Origin: Bacteroidota bacterium
Lineage (GTDB): Bacteria; Bacteroidota; Ignavibacteria; Tepidaquicellales; Tepidaquicellaceae
Assembly: GCA_023429265.1 (NCBI GenBank)
Contig: JAEYVS010000166.1
Location: 1-7,419 of the forward strand
Direction: 5' to 3'
Length of the DNA stretch: 7,419 nucleotides
The position numbers and the translations under genes were made by a program. The notes under the pieces were generated by a model. It saw nothing but the letters and a program-made list of their open reading frames with translations, made no database searches and had not been told where the DNA came from. Below are positions 1-6,199 of the stretch, one piece after another (position 1 is the first letter of the stretch; each line of letters opens with the position of its first letter).

Positions 1-9
1 TTCAGCCAT
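1..9 (-). CDS. Possible 5' end of a gene running off the left edge (first three codons)
   Basis: Minus-strand positions 9 to 1 read ATG GCT GAA (Met-Ala-Glu), preceded by an AAGGAT ribosome-binding-like motif at 26-21 with 11 nt of spacing. It is the first possible start after the strong terminator at 89-61, where a new transcription unit would be expected. Three codons cannot identify a product, and the ATG could be chance. The 27-60 stretch upstream is AT-rich, with a short tandem AACTTA/ACTTA and a 6-bp inverted repeat (33-38 with 55-60), but I found no convincing promoter there. Confidence 0.35.
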
Positions 10-60
10 AGTATGGATTTATCCTTATAACTTAACTTATATTAATTAGTTCTAAAGTTA

Positions 61-89
61 AAAAGCCCCGGCAAAGTACCGGGGCTTTT
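61..89 (-). terminator. Strong intrinsic terminator after the VOC gene
   Basis: A perfect 11-bp inverted repeat, AAAAGCCCCGG (61-71) and CCGGGGCTTTT (79-89), encloses a 7-nt loop. The GC-rich core flanked by A and T tracts is a classic rho-independent terminator. It lies 26 nt beyond the VOC stop codon and closes the minus-strand unit. It is symmetrical, so it would also stop plus-strand transcription, although no plus-strand gene is seen to use it. Confidence 0.93.
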
Positions 90-115
90 GTAATTAACAC
101 TTACTCAACTAATAT

Positions 116-484
116 CTACTTAGGCGAGTGCATTGCCATTTTGTTTCCTTCGCTGTCGATGAATATCGCGAAGTAACCGATCTCAGGTGTGATCTCGGTC
201 TTTGGGACTACAACGCTTCCACCGGCTTCTTCCACCAGCTTTAGCATTCCTGAAAGATCTTCGCCGCCATTCAAATAGATAAGCGAACCGTTCTCGGACG
301 GGGCATATCCATCACCTGCTACTATCGCGCCGTGAACACCATCCTCGCCGCCGCCTAAGAATCCCATTTGAAAAGGACCCATATTTTCGACGTGAAGCTC
401 ACTCCCCGTTATGTGTCCGTAAAATTTCTTTGCTCTTTCGAAATCCGTTACAGGTATCTCGAACCAATTAATTGAATTGGCCAT
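116..484 (-). CDS. VOC (glyoxalase/bleomycin-resistance fold) family protein
   Basis: A 122-residue soluble protein of the vicinal-oxygen-chelate superfamily. It opens with INWFEIPVTDFERAKKFY (residues 5-22), the beta strand plus helix that begins these folds. The second half repeats the pattern, with a helix near 76-88 (LSGMLKLVEEAGG), VVVPKTEITPEIGY (91-104), and the final strands FAIFIDSEGNKMAMHS (105-120). Candidate metal-site side chains are Glu9, His51, Glu101 and His119, but the assignment is uncertain and close relatives have no proven substrate. Members include lyases, dioxygenases and resistance proteins, so no specific reaction can be given. The start is well supported: AAAGGA at 497-492 sits 7 nt before the ATG, one of the clearest ribosome-binding sites in the window. 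The gene follows an AraC-type regulator by 58 nt and ends at the terminator 89-61, which suggests it is a target of that regulator. Confidence 0.9.
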   Translation of the reverse strand: MANSINWFEIPVTDFERAKKFYGHITGSELHVENMGPFQMGFLGGGEDGVHGAIVAGDGYAPSENGSLIYLNGGEDLSGMLKLVEEAGGSVVVPKTEITPEIGYFAIFIDSEGNKMAMHSPK

Positions 485-491
485 GTTATAT

Positions 492-497
492 TCCTTT
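492..497 (-). promoter_or_regulatory. Ribosome-binding site of the VOC gene
   Basis: AAAGGA on the minus strand, 7 nt upstream of the VOC ATG. It stands out because most other genes here have no comparable motif, which suggests this gene can be translated independently of its upstream neighbour. Confidence 0.7.
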
Positions 498-517
498 GGT
501 TTAGTTATTAGTAAGAT

Positions 518-538
518 GTAAATTAACCTAAAATTTAC
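518..538. repeat. 7-bp inverted repeat in the araC-VOC gap (possible operator)
   Basis: GTAAATT (518-524) and AATTTAC (532-538) form a perfect inverted repeat with a 7-nt spacer, placed between the AraC-type regulator's stop and the VOC gene's ribosome-binding site. It could be a protein-binding site for a dimeric regulator or a weak AT-only hairpin. Its stem is too AT-rich and lacks a T-run, so it is unlikely to be a terminator. An operator role is inference from position. Confidence 0.4.
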
Positions 539-542
539 TATT

Positions 543-1490
543 CTACTTCTTTATTATTGCTAATTTTGTCAGCATATACTGATAGGAGTTTTTAGTCTCT
601 TCAGGATATAAGCCATATCTCTGTTTAAACAGCCAGCTAAAGGAGCTTAAGCTTTTAAACCCAACCTCAAAGCATACATCCGTTACGGTCTGATTTCCCC
701 TTAATAAGAGAGACATTGCCCTTTCAAGGCGTTTTTGCGATAGATACCGGTGAGGGGTAATATCGTAAACTGCTTTAAATAGCCTTATGAAATGAAAAGT
801 GGAAAGACACGCCTGCTTTGCCATATCTTCTATCCGAATATCAATACCAATGTTACCATCTATGTATTCCTTTGCCAGGTCGAGCCTTCTGTAGATCTCA
901 ATCTTAGTAGATCGCTTCACTGATGGCAGTTTCTCGATCGTTTGACTGATCTTACGGTGGACTTTCAGCATATTCTCCAGGAGAAGATAAAATTCGTCCT
1001 CGATCCACTGTTCATCATCAAAATTATTTTCCGATGCCATCCGAAACTTCATTATTGCCGGAGTGATTAGCTTATCCTGCGCGTATAGCTTTTCCATGAA
1101 AAATACCGGCTGCGCAGTCTCAAGGTCATTCATTTCGAGCAGTTTGTCACTGGAATTCACAAGGCTTCCAAGCACCTGCTCCGCAAACTGTGGACGGAAG
1201 AACACCGATAGTATCTCGACATCTTCCTCAGAATCTATCTTGCAGGAATAAGTCTGCCCGTCATTCAATATCAGATAGTTTGAGCTGTCTACCGTATAGC
1301 TTCTGTCAGTTGTCGCAAAAGTTTCTTTTCCCTTTAAAGGACATTTTATTGTAAGAGGTCCCTTGTGTTCGGGATATTCCGCTTTTTTTGCCTTATTATG
1401 AATGATCATGTTAGGCCATATATGCACAGGACACGGGGCATCCTTATTGAAACCGGGTTTGAGGGTGTCGGGATAACCTTTGAGGATCAT
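543..1490 (-). CDS. AraC-family transcriptional regulator
   Basis: A 315-residue DNA-binding regulator. The C-terminal 100 residues hold the double helix-turn-helix of the AraC/XylS family: the first around 218-243 (IEDMAKQACLSTFHFIRLFK) and the second around 267-291, containing VCFEVGFKSLSSFSWLFKQ and followed by RYGLYPEE, the conserved family signature. The N-terminal part (about 45-105, including PLTIKC and SSNYLILNDGQTYS) looks like the cupin-type sensing barrel of AraC proteins, and a helical linker (about 160-210) joins the two. The effector cannot be told from sequence. There is no clear ribosome-binding site before the ATG. The start lies 11 nt after the glycosidase stop codon, so translation is probably coupled to that gene. 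The VOC gene follows 58 nt downstream and is the likeliest local target; self-control of the operon is also possible. The AraC-family assignment is firm, the regulon is inference. Confidence 0.93.
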   Translation of the reverse strand: MILKGYPDTLKPGFNKDAPCPVHIWPNMIIHNKAKKAEYPEHKGPLTIKCPLKGKETFATTDRSYTVDSSNYLILNDGQTYSCKIDSEEDVEILSVFFRPQFAEQVLGSLVNSSDKLLEMNDLETAQPVFFMEKLYAQDKLITPAIMKFRMASENNFDDEQWIEDEFYLLLENMLKVHRKISQTIEKLPSVKRSTKIEIYRRLDLAKEYIDGNIGIDIRIEDMAKQACLSTFHFIRLFKAVYDITPHRYLSQKRLERAMSLLLRGNQTVTDVCFEVGFKSLSSFSWLFKQRYGLYPEETKNSYQYMLTKLAIIKK

Positions 1491-1501
1491 ACCGATATAT
1501 T

Positions 1502-2548
1502 TTATTTTGAAAAGTAAAGCTCCGGCAAAAAAATCGGGGAATTTATCAATTCCCTGTATGTCTTTATACTCTCAGGGGTAGAATCCAGGCGCATATTAGA
1601 GACAACACCATCATTTTCCCACTTTGAGTGCCAGTAGCTTATAGCTTTTATACGGGGATAGCGATTTGAAGTTATGGAGGTAAGGGCGTTATCTATCCAT
1701 TCGGCTTTGGAATGTCCCTCACCCGGGTCTATTGTACCAAATTCAACCAAAGCAATTGGTTTATTAGGAGTTATTTCCTCCAGTTCACGGTAGTTATCGT
1801 CCATCACATCGGTGAATGTCTTCCATCCGTCAGAAGGCGTCTGAGGTCCGTAAACACTGACACCTATCCAGTCGATGTACTCATCACCGGGATAGTAAGC
1901 CTTCATCCTGTTCCAGTAATCCTCGGGATAAGTTGTGGCGTTTACGTGATAAAACCACGTAACATTATCTGCTTGCTCTTTTCTGAATATGTCAATGATG
2001 TGACGGTATGCGGCAACAAATCTTTCGGAACCGTCGGGTTTTTCAGGGTCGCCGTATCCGTCCTTTTGTCCACCACCATTATATGCACCATTCCAGGGAA
2101 ACCAATCGCCATTCACTTCAGTGCCGAATTCAATTAGCAGAGGAGAACCATAACCTTTTGCATCTCTTGCATATTGATGAAGCTCAAGGTCATATTTTCC
2201 GTCGATGATATTTTGCATGGAATAGTTCGGGTCCTGCTTATACCCGTCCCAGTCACTTCGCGGCATCATACGTATGAATGGAACTGAACCGGCGTCACGG
2301 ATAGCTTCAGCTTTGATCATTGGAAATTTTATTCCATCGAACCAATTATCCGAAAAATAAACCCAGGCCGTTTCTTTGCCTGTCAGGTTTTCAAATTCTT
2401 TAATACGTTCTATTGTGACCACATCCTCGGTTGGTCCCATATCGGGAAAAGATCCGTGGTATATCCCTTCAGTGGGAGAAAGTAATTTTTGTGAACTTGC
2501 ATACGGTATCCACGCCATAAACATAATCAATATCAGAATGTGTCTCAT
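1502..2548 (-). CDS. Secreted glycoside hydrolase, GH26-like (beta-mannanase/endoglucanase type)
   Basis: A 348-residue protein with an N-terminal signal peptide: a hydrophobic stretch about 4-17, then YASSQ with likely cleavage after Ser19. There is no lipobox cysteine, so export to the periplasm or outside is expected. The rest fits a clan GH-A TIM barrel related to family GH26. FGTEVNGDWFPWNG (141-154) matches the acid/base strand, with Glu144 in the E-x-N-G context; DWIGVSVYG (226-234) is the next characteristic strand; and ALVEFGT (266-272) carries the probable nucleophile Glu269. ISYWHSKWEND (303-313) resembles the last barrel strand. Family members cut beta-mannan or mixed beta-glucans, but this protein's substrate cannot be fixed from motifs. 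It begins 8 nt after the ktrA stop and ends 11 nt before the regulator start, so it sits inside a ktr-led operon with no SusC/SusD or other carbohydrate genes visible. Family placement is from remembered motifs, not a search. Confidence 0.87.
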   Translation of the reverse strand: MRHILILIMFMAWIPYASSQKLLSPTEGIYHGSFPDMGPTEDVVTIERIKEFENLTGKETAWVYFSDNWFDGIKFPMIKAEAIRDAGSVPFIRMMPRSDWDGYKQDPNYSMQNIIDGKYDLELHQYARDAKGYGSPLLIEFGTEVNGDWFPWNGAYNGGGQKDGYGDPEKPDGSERFVAAYRHIIDIFRKEQADNVTWFYHVNATTYPEDYWNRMKAYYPGDEYIDWIGVSVYGPQTPSDGWKTFTDVMDDNYRELEEITPNKPIALVEFGTIDPGEGHSKAEWIDNALTSITSNRYPRIKAISYWHSKWENDGVVSNMRLDSTPESIKTYRELINSPIFLPELYFSK

Positions 2549-2556
2549 AAAGTCTT

Positions 2557-3210
2557 TTATTCGAATGTTAAGTCTTCTATTTCATCAGTTTTACAAACGA
2601 TAAGCAGTGCTGAGTCCGGAGGAAGCTTTTTATCCGGCATTGGTGATATATCGATTGTATCCATCAGCACGTCTTTTATTCCAATGACAGTTATGCCATA
2701 TTTGTTCCTGATATCAAGCTCCTCAAGAGATTTCCCATAAAATTTATCAGGGGTTGCAATTTCAACGAGGCTGTATTCCGGCGCGAGTGGAATGTGCGAA
2801 ATAAGGCTGGACATATTGAGTCTCTCAGCAAGACGCTCCGCTATGTCTTTTTCCGGATATATAACTTCCTCCACACCAAGGGATTTCAAAATTTTTCCGT
2901 GATCGTCATTCTTTGCCTTTGCTATGATATGCTTCACCCCGAGCTGTTTCAGATACAGCACCGATAGCACGCTCATTTCGATGTCGGTACCCGTTGCAAG
3001 GATCACTGTATCTATGTCTTTGTCAATAAATTCGGATAATGTTTCAATATCTTTTGCGTCAGCTATGATAGCTTCCGTAACAAAATCTTTAATTCTTTCA
3101 ACTTTTATTTTATCATAATCCAGCGCGAGCACCTGGTTTCCCAGTCTGTACAAGGATTTTGCTAAATTGGAGCCGAATCGTCCGAGCCCTATTACAACAA
3201 ACTGTTTCAT
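2557..3210 (-). CDS. ktrA: Ktr potassium uptake system regulatory subunit (KtrA/TrkA family, single RCK)
   Basis: A 217-residue cytoplasmic gating subunit for KtrB. Residues 1-130 form a Rossmann-type RCK_N domain: VVIGLGRFG (5-13) gives the G-x-G-x-x-G nucleotide loop, and Asp31 at the end of the second strand (VLALD) is the acidic residue expected to hold the adenine ribose. YPEKDIAERLAERL (118-131) is the typical helix leading into the second lobe. Residues about 140-210 form an RCK_C domain. Proteins of this family assemble as octameric rings that bind ATP/ADP or NAD(H), and in some bacteria c-di-AMP in RCK_C; which ligand applies here is not visible. The single RCK unit, half the length of enteric TrkA, marks it as Ktr type. 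It follows ktrB by 13 nt with no strong ribosome-binding site, consistent with one transcript and coupled translation. Confidence 0.95.
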   Translation of the reverse strand: MKQFVVIGLGRFGSNLAKSLYRLGNQVLALDYDKIKVERIKDFVTEAIIADAKDIETLSEFIDKDIDTVILATGTDIEMSVLSVLYLKQLGVKHIIAKAKNDDHGKILKSLGVEEVIYPEKDIAERLAERLNMSSLISHIPLAPEYSLVEIATPDKFYGKSLEELDIRNKYGITVIGIKDVLMDTIDISPMPDKKLPPDSALLIVCKTDEIEDLTFE

Positions 3211-3223
3211 AGTAATGGTTTTA

Positions 3224-4573
3224 TTAAACTATAAGAATATTTCCTTCGGGGTACTTATAATGAAGTTCATTTTTATGACCCAGCAATGTATATCCGACAA
3301 TTAATGGTCCCATTCTGCCAATTAACATAGACAATGAAAGAATAACTTTTCCTGCAGTTGTCAGATATGGGGTTATTCCCATTGATAAACCGTTATTTCC
3401 CAACGCAGAAGTACTTTCAAATAATATCATTATGAACTCTTTACCTTCTACGAGGCTCAAAAGCGTAACTGAAAAAAGGAGCCAGAATAACGCAAGTAAG
3501 CTGATCGAGAATGCTCTGGCTATAATACCCGGATGGATCTCCCTGTTAAAAACATTTACGTGTTTCCGATCTCTGATGAAAGCAATAAGGGATAAACACA
3601 TAATTGCAAATACAGTTGTCTTAATACCTCCTCCGGTTCCACTCGGCGAAGCCCCAATGAACATTTCTATCATCACTCCAATTAATGACGCTTGCTCAAG
3701 CTGAGATATGTCCACTGTATTATAACCCAGTGTTGTGCTGGATGATGACGCCAGAAAAAATGCTTCAAGCAATGTATCCGCTCCGTGATTCTTCGCTATC
3801 GCATTTTCCACCACAAAATAATATACAGTTGAAAAGAAAATTATGACCAGTGTAACGCTAATAACAAGCCTGGAATGTGTTGCCAATTTATAACGAGCCT
3901 TCTTGAGACTTGCTTTAAATAGAGCAGAAATATCATACAACACAAAAAAACCAATACTTCCCAAAAATGCAGTTAACACGATAACCAAATTTACAAAATA
4001 ATCATTTCTAAACTCCACCAGGTTTGTAGTAAATAATGAAAATCCTGCATTGCAAAAGCTGGATATAGAATTAAATACTCCGTGTTTTACAGCCTCATCC
4101 GGAGGCATCTCTCCCATCCAATAAACTGATAAAAGTAATGCTGCGGCGCCCTCCACTATCAGGGTGTATTTAAAAACTTTTATAACAAATTGCTTTAATC
4201 TAAGCTTTGTATGACTAATGGAATGGCGAATGATCAATTTATTAAAAAGTGATATCCTCCCTCCAAGTAAAACTACAGCTAAAGCAAAAAAGATCATATA
4301 ACCAATATTACCAATTTGAATTAACATCATAATGACCATCTGTCCGAAAAATGAAAAATAAGTGGCAGTATCAACTATCGTTAAACCCGTCCCTGATATC
4401 GCTGATATGGCTGTAAATATTGCATTCTCTAAAGATAAATTAACGTTTTGGGCGGAAGATACCGGCATCATCAATAACCCAGCTCCGATTATAATAAATA
4501 ACATATAACCGAATAAGAGTATTTGAGCGGCATTAAAACGAATGCCTATATATTCAGATATCCTTTTTGCCAA
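3224..4573 (-). CDS. ktrB: Ktr potassium uptake system membrane subunit (KtrB/TrkH family)
   Basis: A 449-residue inner-membrane potassium translocator, full length for KtrB. It shows the fourfold membrane-pore-membrane plan with one filter glycine per pore loop: SGTGLT (Gly63), SSFCNAGFS (Gly177), TTLGYNT (Gly283) and SALGNNGLS (Gly395). GASPSGTGGGIKTT (307-320) is the flexible intramembrane gating loop of the third repeat. IGRMGP (418-423) carries the conserved arginine of the last helix, and the C-terminus YPEGNILIV fits KtrB tails. The start is TTG (4573-4571): an in-frame TAA lies two codons upstream, and the next in-frame Met is residue 24, inside the first helix, so TTG is the only start giving a complete first helix. 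No strong Shine-Dalgarno is seen. It is probably driven by the promoter at 4636-4608 and is cotranscribed with ktrA. The coding region is visibly more AT-rich than the TPR gene, largely explained by its hydrophobic codons. Confidence 0.96.
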   Translation of the reverse strand: MAKRISEYIGIRFNAAQILLFGYMLFIIIGAGLLMMPVSSAQNVNLSLENAIFTAISAISGTGLTIVDTATYFSFFGQMVIMMLIQIGNIGYMIFFALAVVLLGGRISLFNKLIIRHSISHTKLRLKQFVIKVFKYTLIVEGAAALLLSVYWMGEMPPDEAVKHGVFNSISSFCNAGFSLFTTNLVEFRNDYFVNLVIVLTAFLGSIGFFVLYDISALFKASLKKARYKLATHSRLVISVTLVIIFFSTVYYFVVENAIAKNHGADTLLEAFFLASSSSTTLGYNTVDISQLEQASLIGVMIEMFIGASPSGTGGGIKTTVFAIMCLSLIAFIRDRKHVNVFNREIHPGIIARAFSISLLALFWLLFSVTLLSLVEGKEFIMILFESTSALGNNGLSMGITPYLTTAGKVILSLSMLIGRMGPLIVGYTLLGHKNELHYKYPEGNILIV

Positions 4574-4607
4574 GTTTTATTATAAAATGAAGAGTTTTAA
4601 ACCCTCC

Positions 4608-4636
4608 ATTGTAGAATTTAGCAATATATGAATCAA
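4608..4636 (-). promoter_or_regulatory. Predicted sigma70-like promoter for the ktrB operon
   Basis: On the minus strand a -35 element TTGATT (4636-4631, 4 of 6 consensus bases) and a -10 element TACAAT (4613-4608, 5 of 6) are separated by exactly 17 nt. They lie in the 85-nt gap between the TPR stop and the ktrB TTG start, leaving 34 nt from the -10 to the start codon. Spacing and position are good. If the organism is a Bacteroidota member with the divergent primary sigma factor (TTTG / TAnnTTTG), this match could be coincidental, so confidence is moderate. Confidence 0.5.
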
Positions 4637-4658
4637 ATATCAGGCTATAAGCTAATGT

Positions 4659-5546
4659 TCATCCGTCCACTTTCCCCAATTTTTTAAGTCTATCCAGGCG
4701 GGGTTTTTCATTTTGCTGCAGCCAGCCATCCCTGGATAAAAGCTCATATGCATTTGCAAAGTAAGGGGCTGCTTCTTCTTCATTTCCCAGTTCGTAATTA
4801 CATTCTCCAATCTCCTCATAAACGTATCCATCTGGTTCAATACCATTATCTTCTATCTCCTTCAATAATTCCGTCTGCTTTTCGAGCGCATCTGCAGCTC
4901 TACCCAGAGACCTCAAACACCTCGCCACCGTCCATTTCGCTATTCTCTCACCCTGTCCTGTGCTCCTCTCCGAATGCCAATCGAGGCTCTTTTGAAAATA
5001 TTCCATCGCCTTCGCGTAGTCTCCCTTATCGTGGTATGTCCAGCCTGTATTATTATAGAGAGGTCCTGCCCATTTTTTTGCTCTTTCATCTTCCGTCTGC
5101 TCTATCATCTTCAGTGCTTTTTCACTCCACATTAATGCTTCATCAGGCTGCGAAGCTATCGCCAGCATATGAGCCGCGTCTATCGAATAAAAATCATACC
5201 TTTTCTCCGAAGCAAGCTCGTACGCTTGATTGAATAAAACCAAAGCCTTATCCTTATCTCCGGCTGAATTGAATGTGCGTCCTCTTTCAAGGTAATATCT
5301 CACAAAGGCTTCCGGAATATCCGGATGCTCTCCTAAGATCTCTCCGGCTTCATCCAGTATCTCGTGGGCTTTGTTATAGTTCTGCCTGAGACTGAATGTT
5401 CGCGCGATCTGTGTCAGGAGCTGTACGTAATAATCGAAATCACTTGAAGTCTTTGCGCCGGGAAGCAGCTTATTAAAAGTTTGTTCGGTTTTTGCCGGAT
5501 CATTGTAATCCCACAACGAATCAATGAAGGGAAGTCCGCTAGTCAT
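4659..5546 (-). CDS. Tetratricopeptide-repeat protein, cytoplasmic
   Basis: A 295-residue all-helical protein built from about six TPR-like units, roughly at 38-71, 84-117, 119-148, 161-194, 200-233 and 239-272. The clearest is the 161-194 unit, which includes NNTGWTYHDKGDYAKAMEYF (165-184) with the TPR pattern of small and aromatic residues. A second clear one holds YEEIGECNYELGNEEEAAPY (243-262). The N-terminal segment FIDSLWDYNDPAKTEQTFNKLLPGA (7-31, quoted by its key residues Trp12, Asp13, Asp16, Pro17) precedes the repeats and looks like a family-specific cap. There is no signal peptide or membrane helix, so it should be a cytoplasmic protein-protein scaffold; the partner is unknown. The ATG is only 18 nt beyond the terminator 5595-5565 and has no Shine-Dalgarno, so its own promoter is unclear. 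It precedes ktrB by 85 nt and could partly read through into it. Confidence 0.9.
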   Translation of the reverse strand: MTSGLPFIDSLWDYNDPAKTEQTFNKLLPGAKTSSDFDYYVQLLTQIARTFSLRQNYNKAHEILDEAGEILGEHPDIPEAFVRYYLERGRTFNSAGDKDKALVLFNQAYELASEKRYDFYSIDAAHMLAIASQPDEALMWSEKALKMIEQTEDERAKKWAGPLYNNTGWTYHDKGDYAKAMEYFQKSLDWHSERSTGQGERIAKWTVARCLRSLGRAADALEKQTELLKEIEDNGIEPDGYVYEEIGECNYELGNEEEAAPYFANAYELLSRDGWLQQNEKPRLDRLKKLGKVDG

Positions 5547-5564
5547 ATTTTTTGTTATTTAATA

Positions 5565-5595
5565 AAAGGCTCCCTCAAACTACGAGAGAACCTTT
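5565..5595 (-). terminator. Strand-specific intrinsic terminator with G-U pairs
   Basis: In minus-strand RNA, AAAGGUUCUCUC (5595-5584) pairs with GAGGGAGCCUUU (5576-5565) over 12 positions, including two U-G pairs, around a 7-nt loop, followed by U-AUU. On the plus strand the same two positions are C-A mismatches, so the hairpin is designed for the minus strand. It lies 35 nt past the stop of the small membrane protein and ends the creD unit. The short U-run suggests some read-through into the TPR gene is possible. Confidence 0.78.
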
Positions 5596-5630
5596 GGGAA
5601 GTTAACCACAATGAAATATATCTGCAATAT

Positions 5631-6176
5631 CTATTCGGTCTGCGCTTTTACTAAAGAAGAGCGTTTAAAAAGCAAACCTGAACCGATAAATAACACCGAA
5701 AATACAGCATTGATAGCAAAAACAGCTGCCACACCCGGATCAAAGTCAGGCTTATTTATTATAAATGCAGTGATGGGAATGAGCATCTGGATACCAGCGA
5801 GTACAAAAGCAACGACTGCCATGCCATTTGCCTGAAACTTAACAATAAGCGCACCGGCTAAGCCTATGGGGATCAAGGAAAAATACATTAAATTTGCATC
5901 GTTTTTATCACTTCCAATTATTCCTACCGCCATATTTACCCAGGTCAGAAGAAACACGGTAAAGACGGCAATGCTCACTGCAATCCGGTATGATTTATTA
6001 TTCCCCCGGCTCGATATCCATTCATATACCACGCCCGTTCCGAAGATCAGCGTACCCATTAGTATGAAATCAAAAACAGACCAATCAACTTCGGCAGTGA
6101 ACTGCATCGCTACCAGCGGTACCATCAGGAGACATACCGTAACAAATGCAATTATGATTATATTTTTCTTTTTCAT
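5631..6176 (-). CDS. Six-helix integral membrane protein downstream of creD, function unknown
   Basis: A 181-residue hydrophobic protein with about six membrane segments, near 5-25, 33-52, 63-86, 95-112, 118-139 and 147-169. A positive MKKKN start and a positive KRSSLVK tail (171-177) suggest both ends face the cytoplasm. VDWSVFDFILMGTLIFGTGV (30-49) with YEW after it is the most distinctive segment and recalls conserved hypothetical membrane proteins of Bacteroidota-like genomes. I do not recognise an enzymatic or transport motif. It starts 23 nt after the creD stop with no good ribosome-binding site and is followed by the terminator at 5595-5565, so creD and this gene appear to form the end of one operon. 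A role supporting CreD or the cell envelope is inference from location only. Confidence is high that it is a real gene and low for function. Confidence 0.85.
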   Translation of the reverse strand: MKKKNIIIIAFVTVCLLMVPLVAMQFTAEVDWSVFDFILMGTLIFGTGVVYEWISSRGNNKSYRIAVSIAVFTVFLLTWVNMAVGIIGSDKNDANLMYFSLIPIGLAGALIVKFQANGMAVVAFVLAGIQMLIPITAFIINKPDFDPGVAAVFAINAVFSVLFIGSGLLFKRSSLVKAQTE

Positions 6177-6199
6177 GATGAAAAGTTTAAGCTTTTAAA

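Noticed and set aside
1712..2137. A 141-codon plus-strand open frame opposite the glycosidase
   Set aside because: It overlaps the conserved catalytic region of the GH26-like gene and encodes no recognisable domain.
3224..4573. Local AT-richness of ktrB as a sign of horizontal transfer (hand count about 28% GC at 4261-4320 versus about 48% at 4861-4920 in the TPR gene)
   Set aside because: Hydrophobic membrane proteins use T-rich codons, which explains most of the shift, and there are no flanking repeats, integrase or tRNA.
4580..4609. A nine-codon open frame (MEGLKLFIL) just upstream of ktrB that might be a leader peptide
   Set aside because: Its ATG overlaps the predicted -10 element, so it would not be in the message from that promoter, and it has no regulatory codon run or paired hairpins.
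4574..4658. A TTAGC/GCTAA pairing between the TPR gene and ktrB as a terminator
   Set aside because: Only 5 bp with a loop of about 28 nt and no T-run following it; no stable hairpin is seen in this gap.
4748..5233. A 161-codon open frame on the plus strand inside the TPR gene
   Set aside because: It lies wholly opposite a convincing TPR gene and its low-complexity Ser/Leu/Pro-rich product resembles no family; it is an antisense shadow.
6181..6196. Small palindrome AAAAG-N6-CTTTT between creD and the membrane-protein gene as a terminator
   Set aside because: Only a 5-bp AT-dominated stem; far too weak, and the two genes look cotranscribed.
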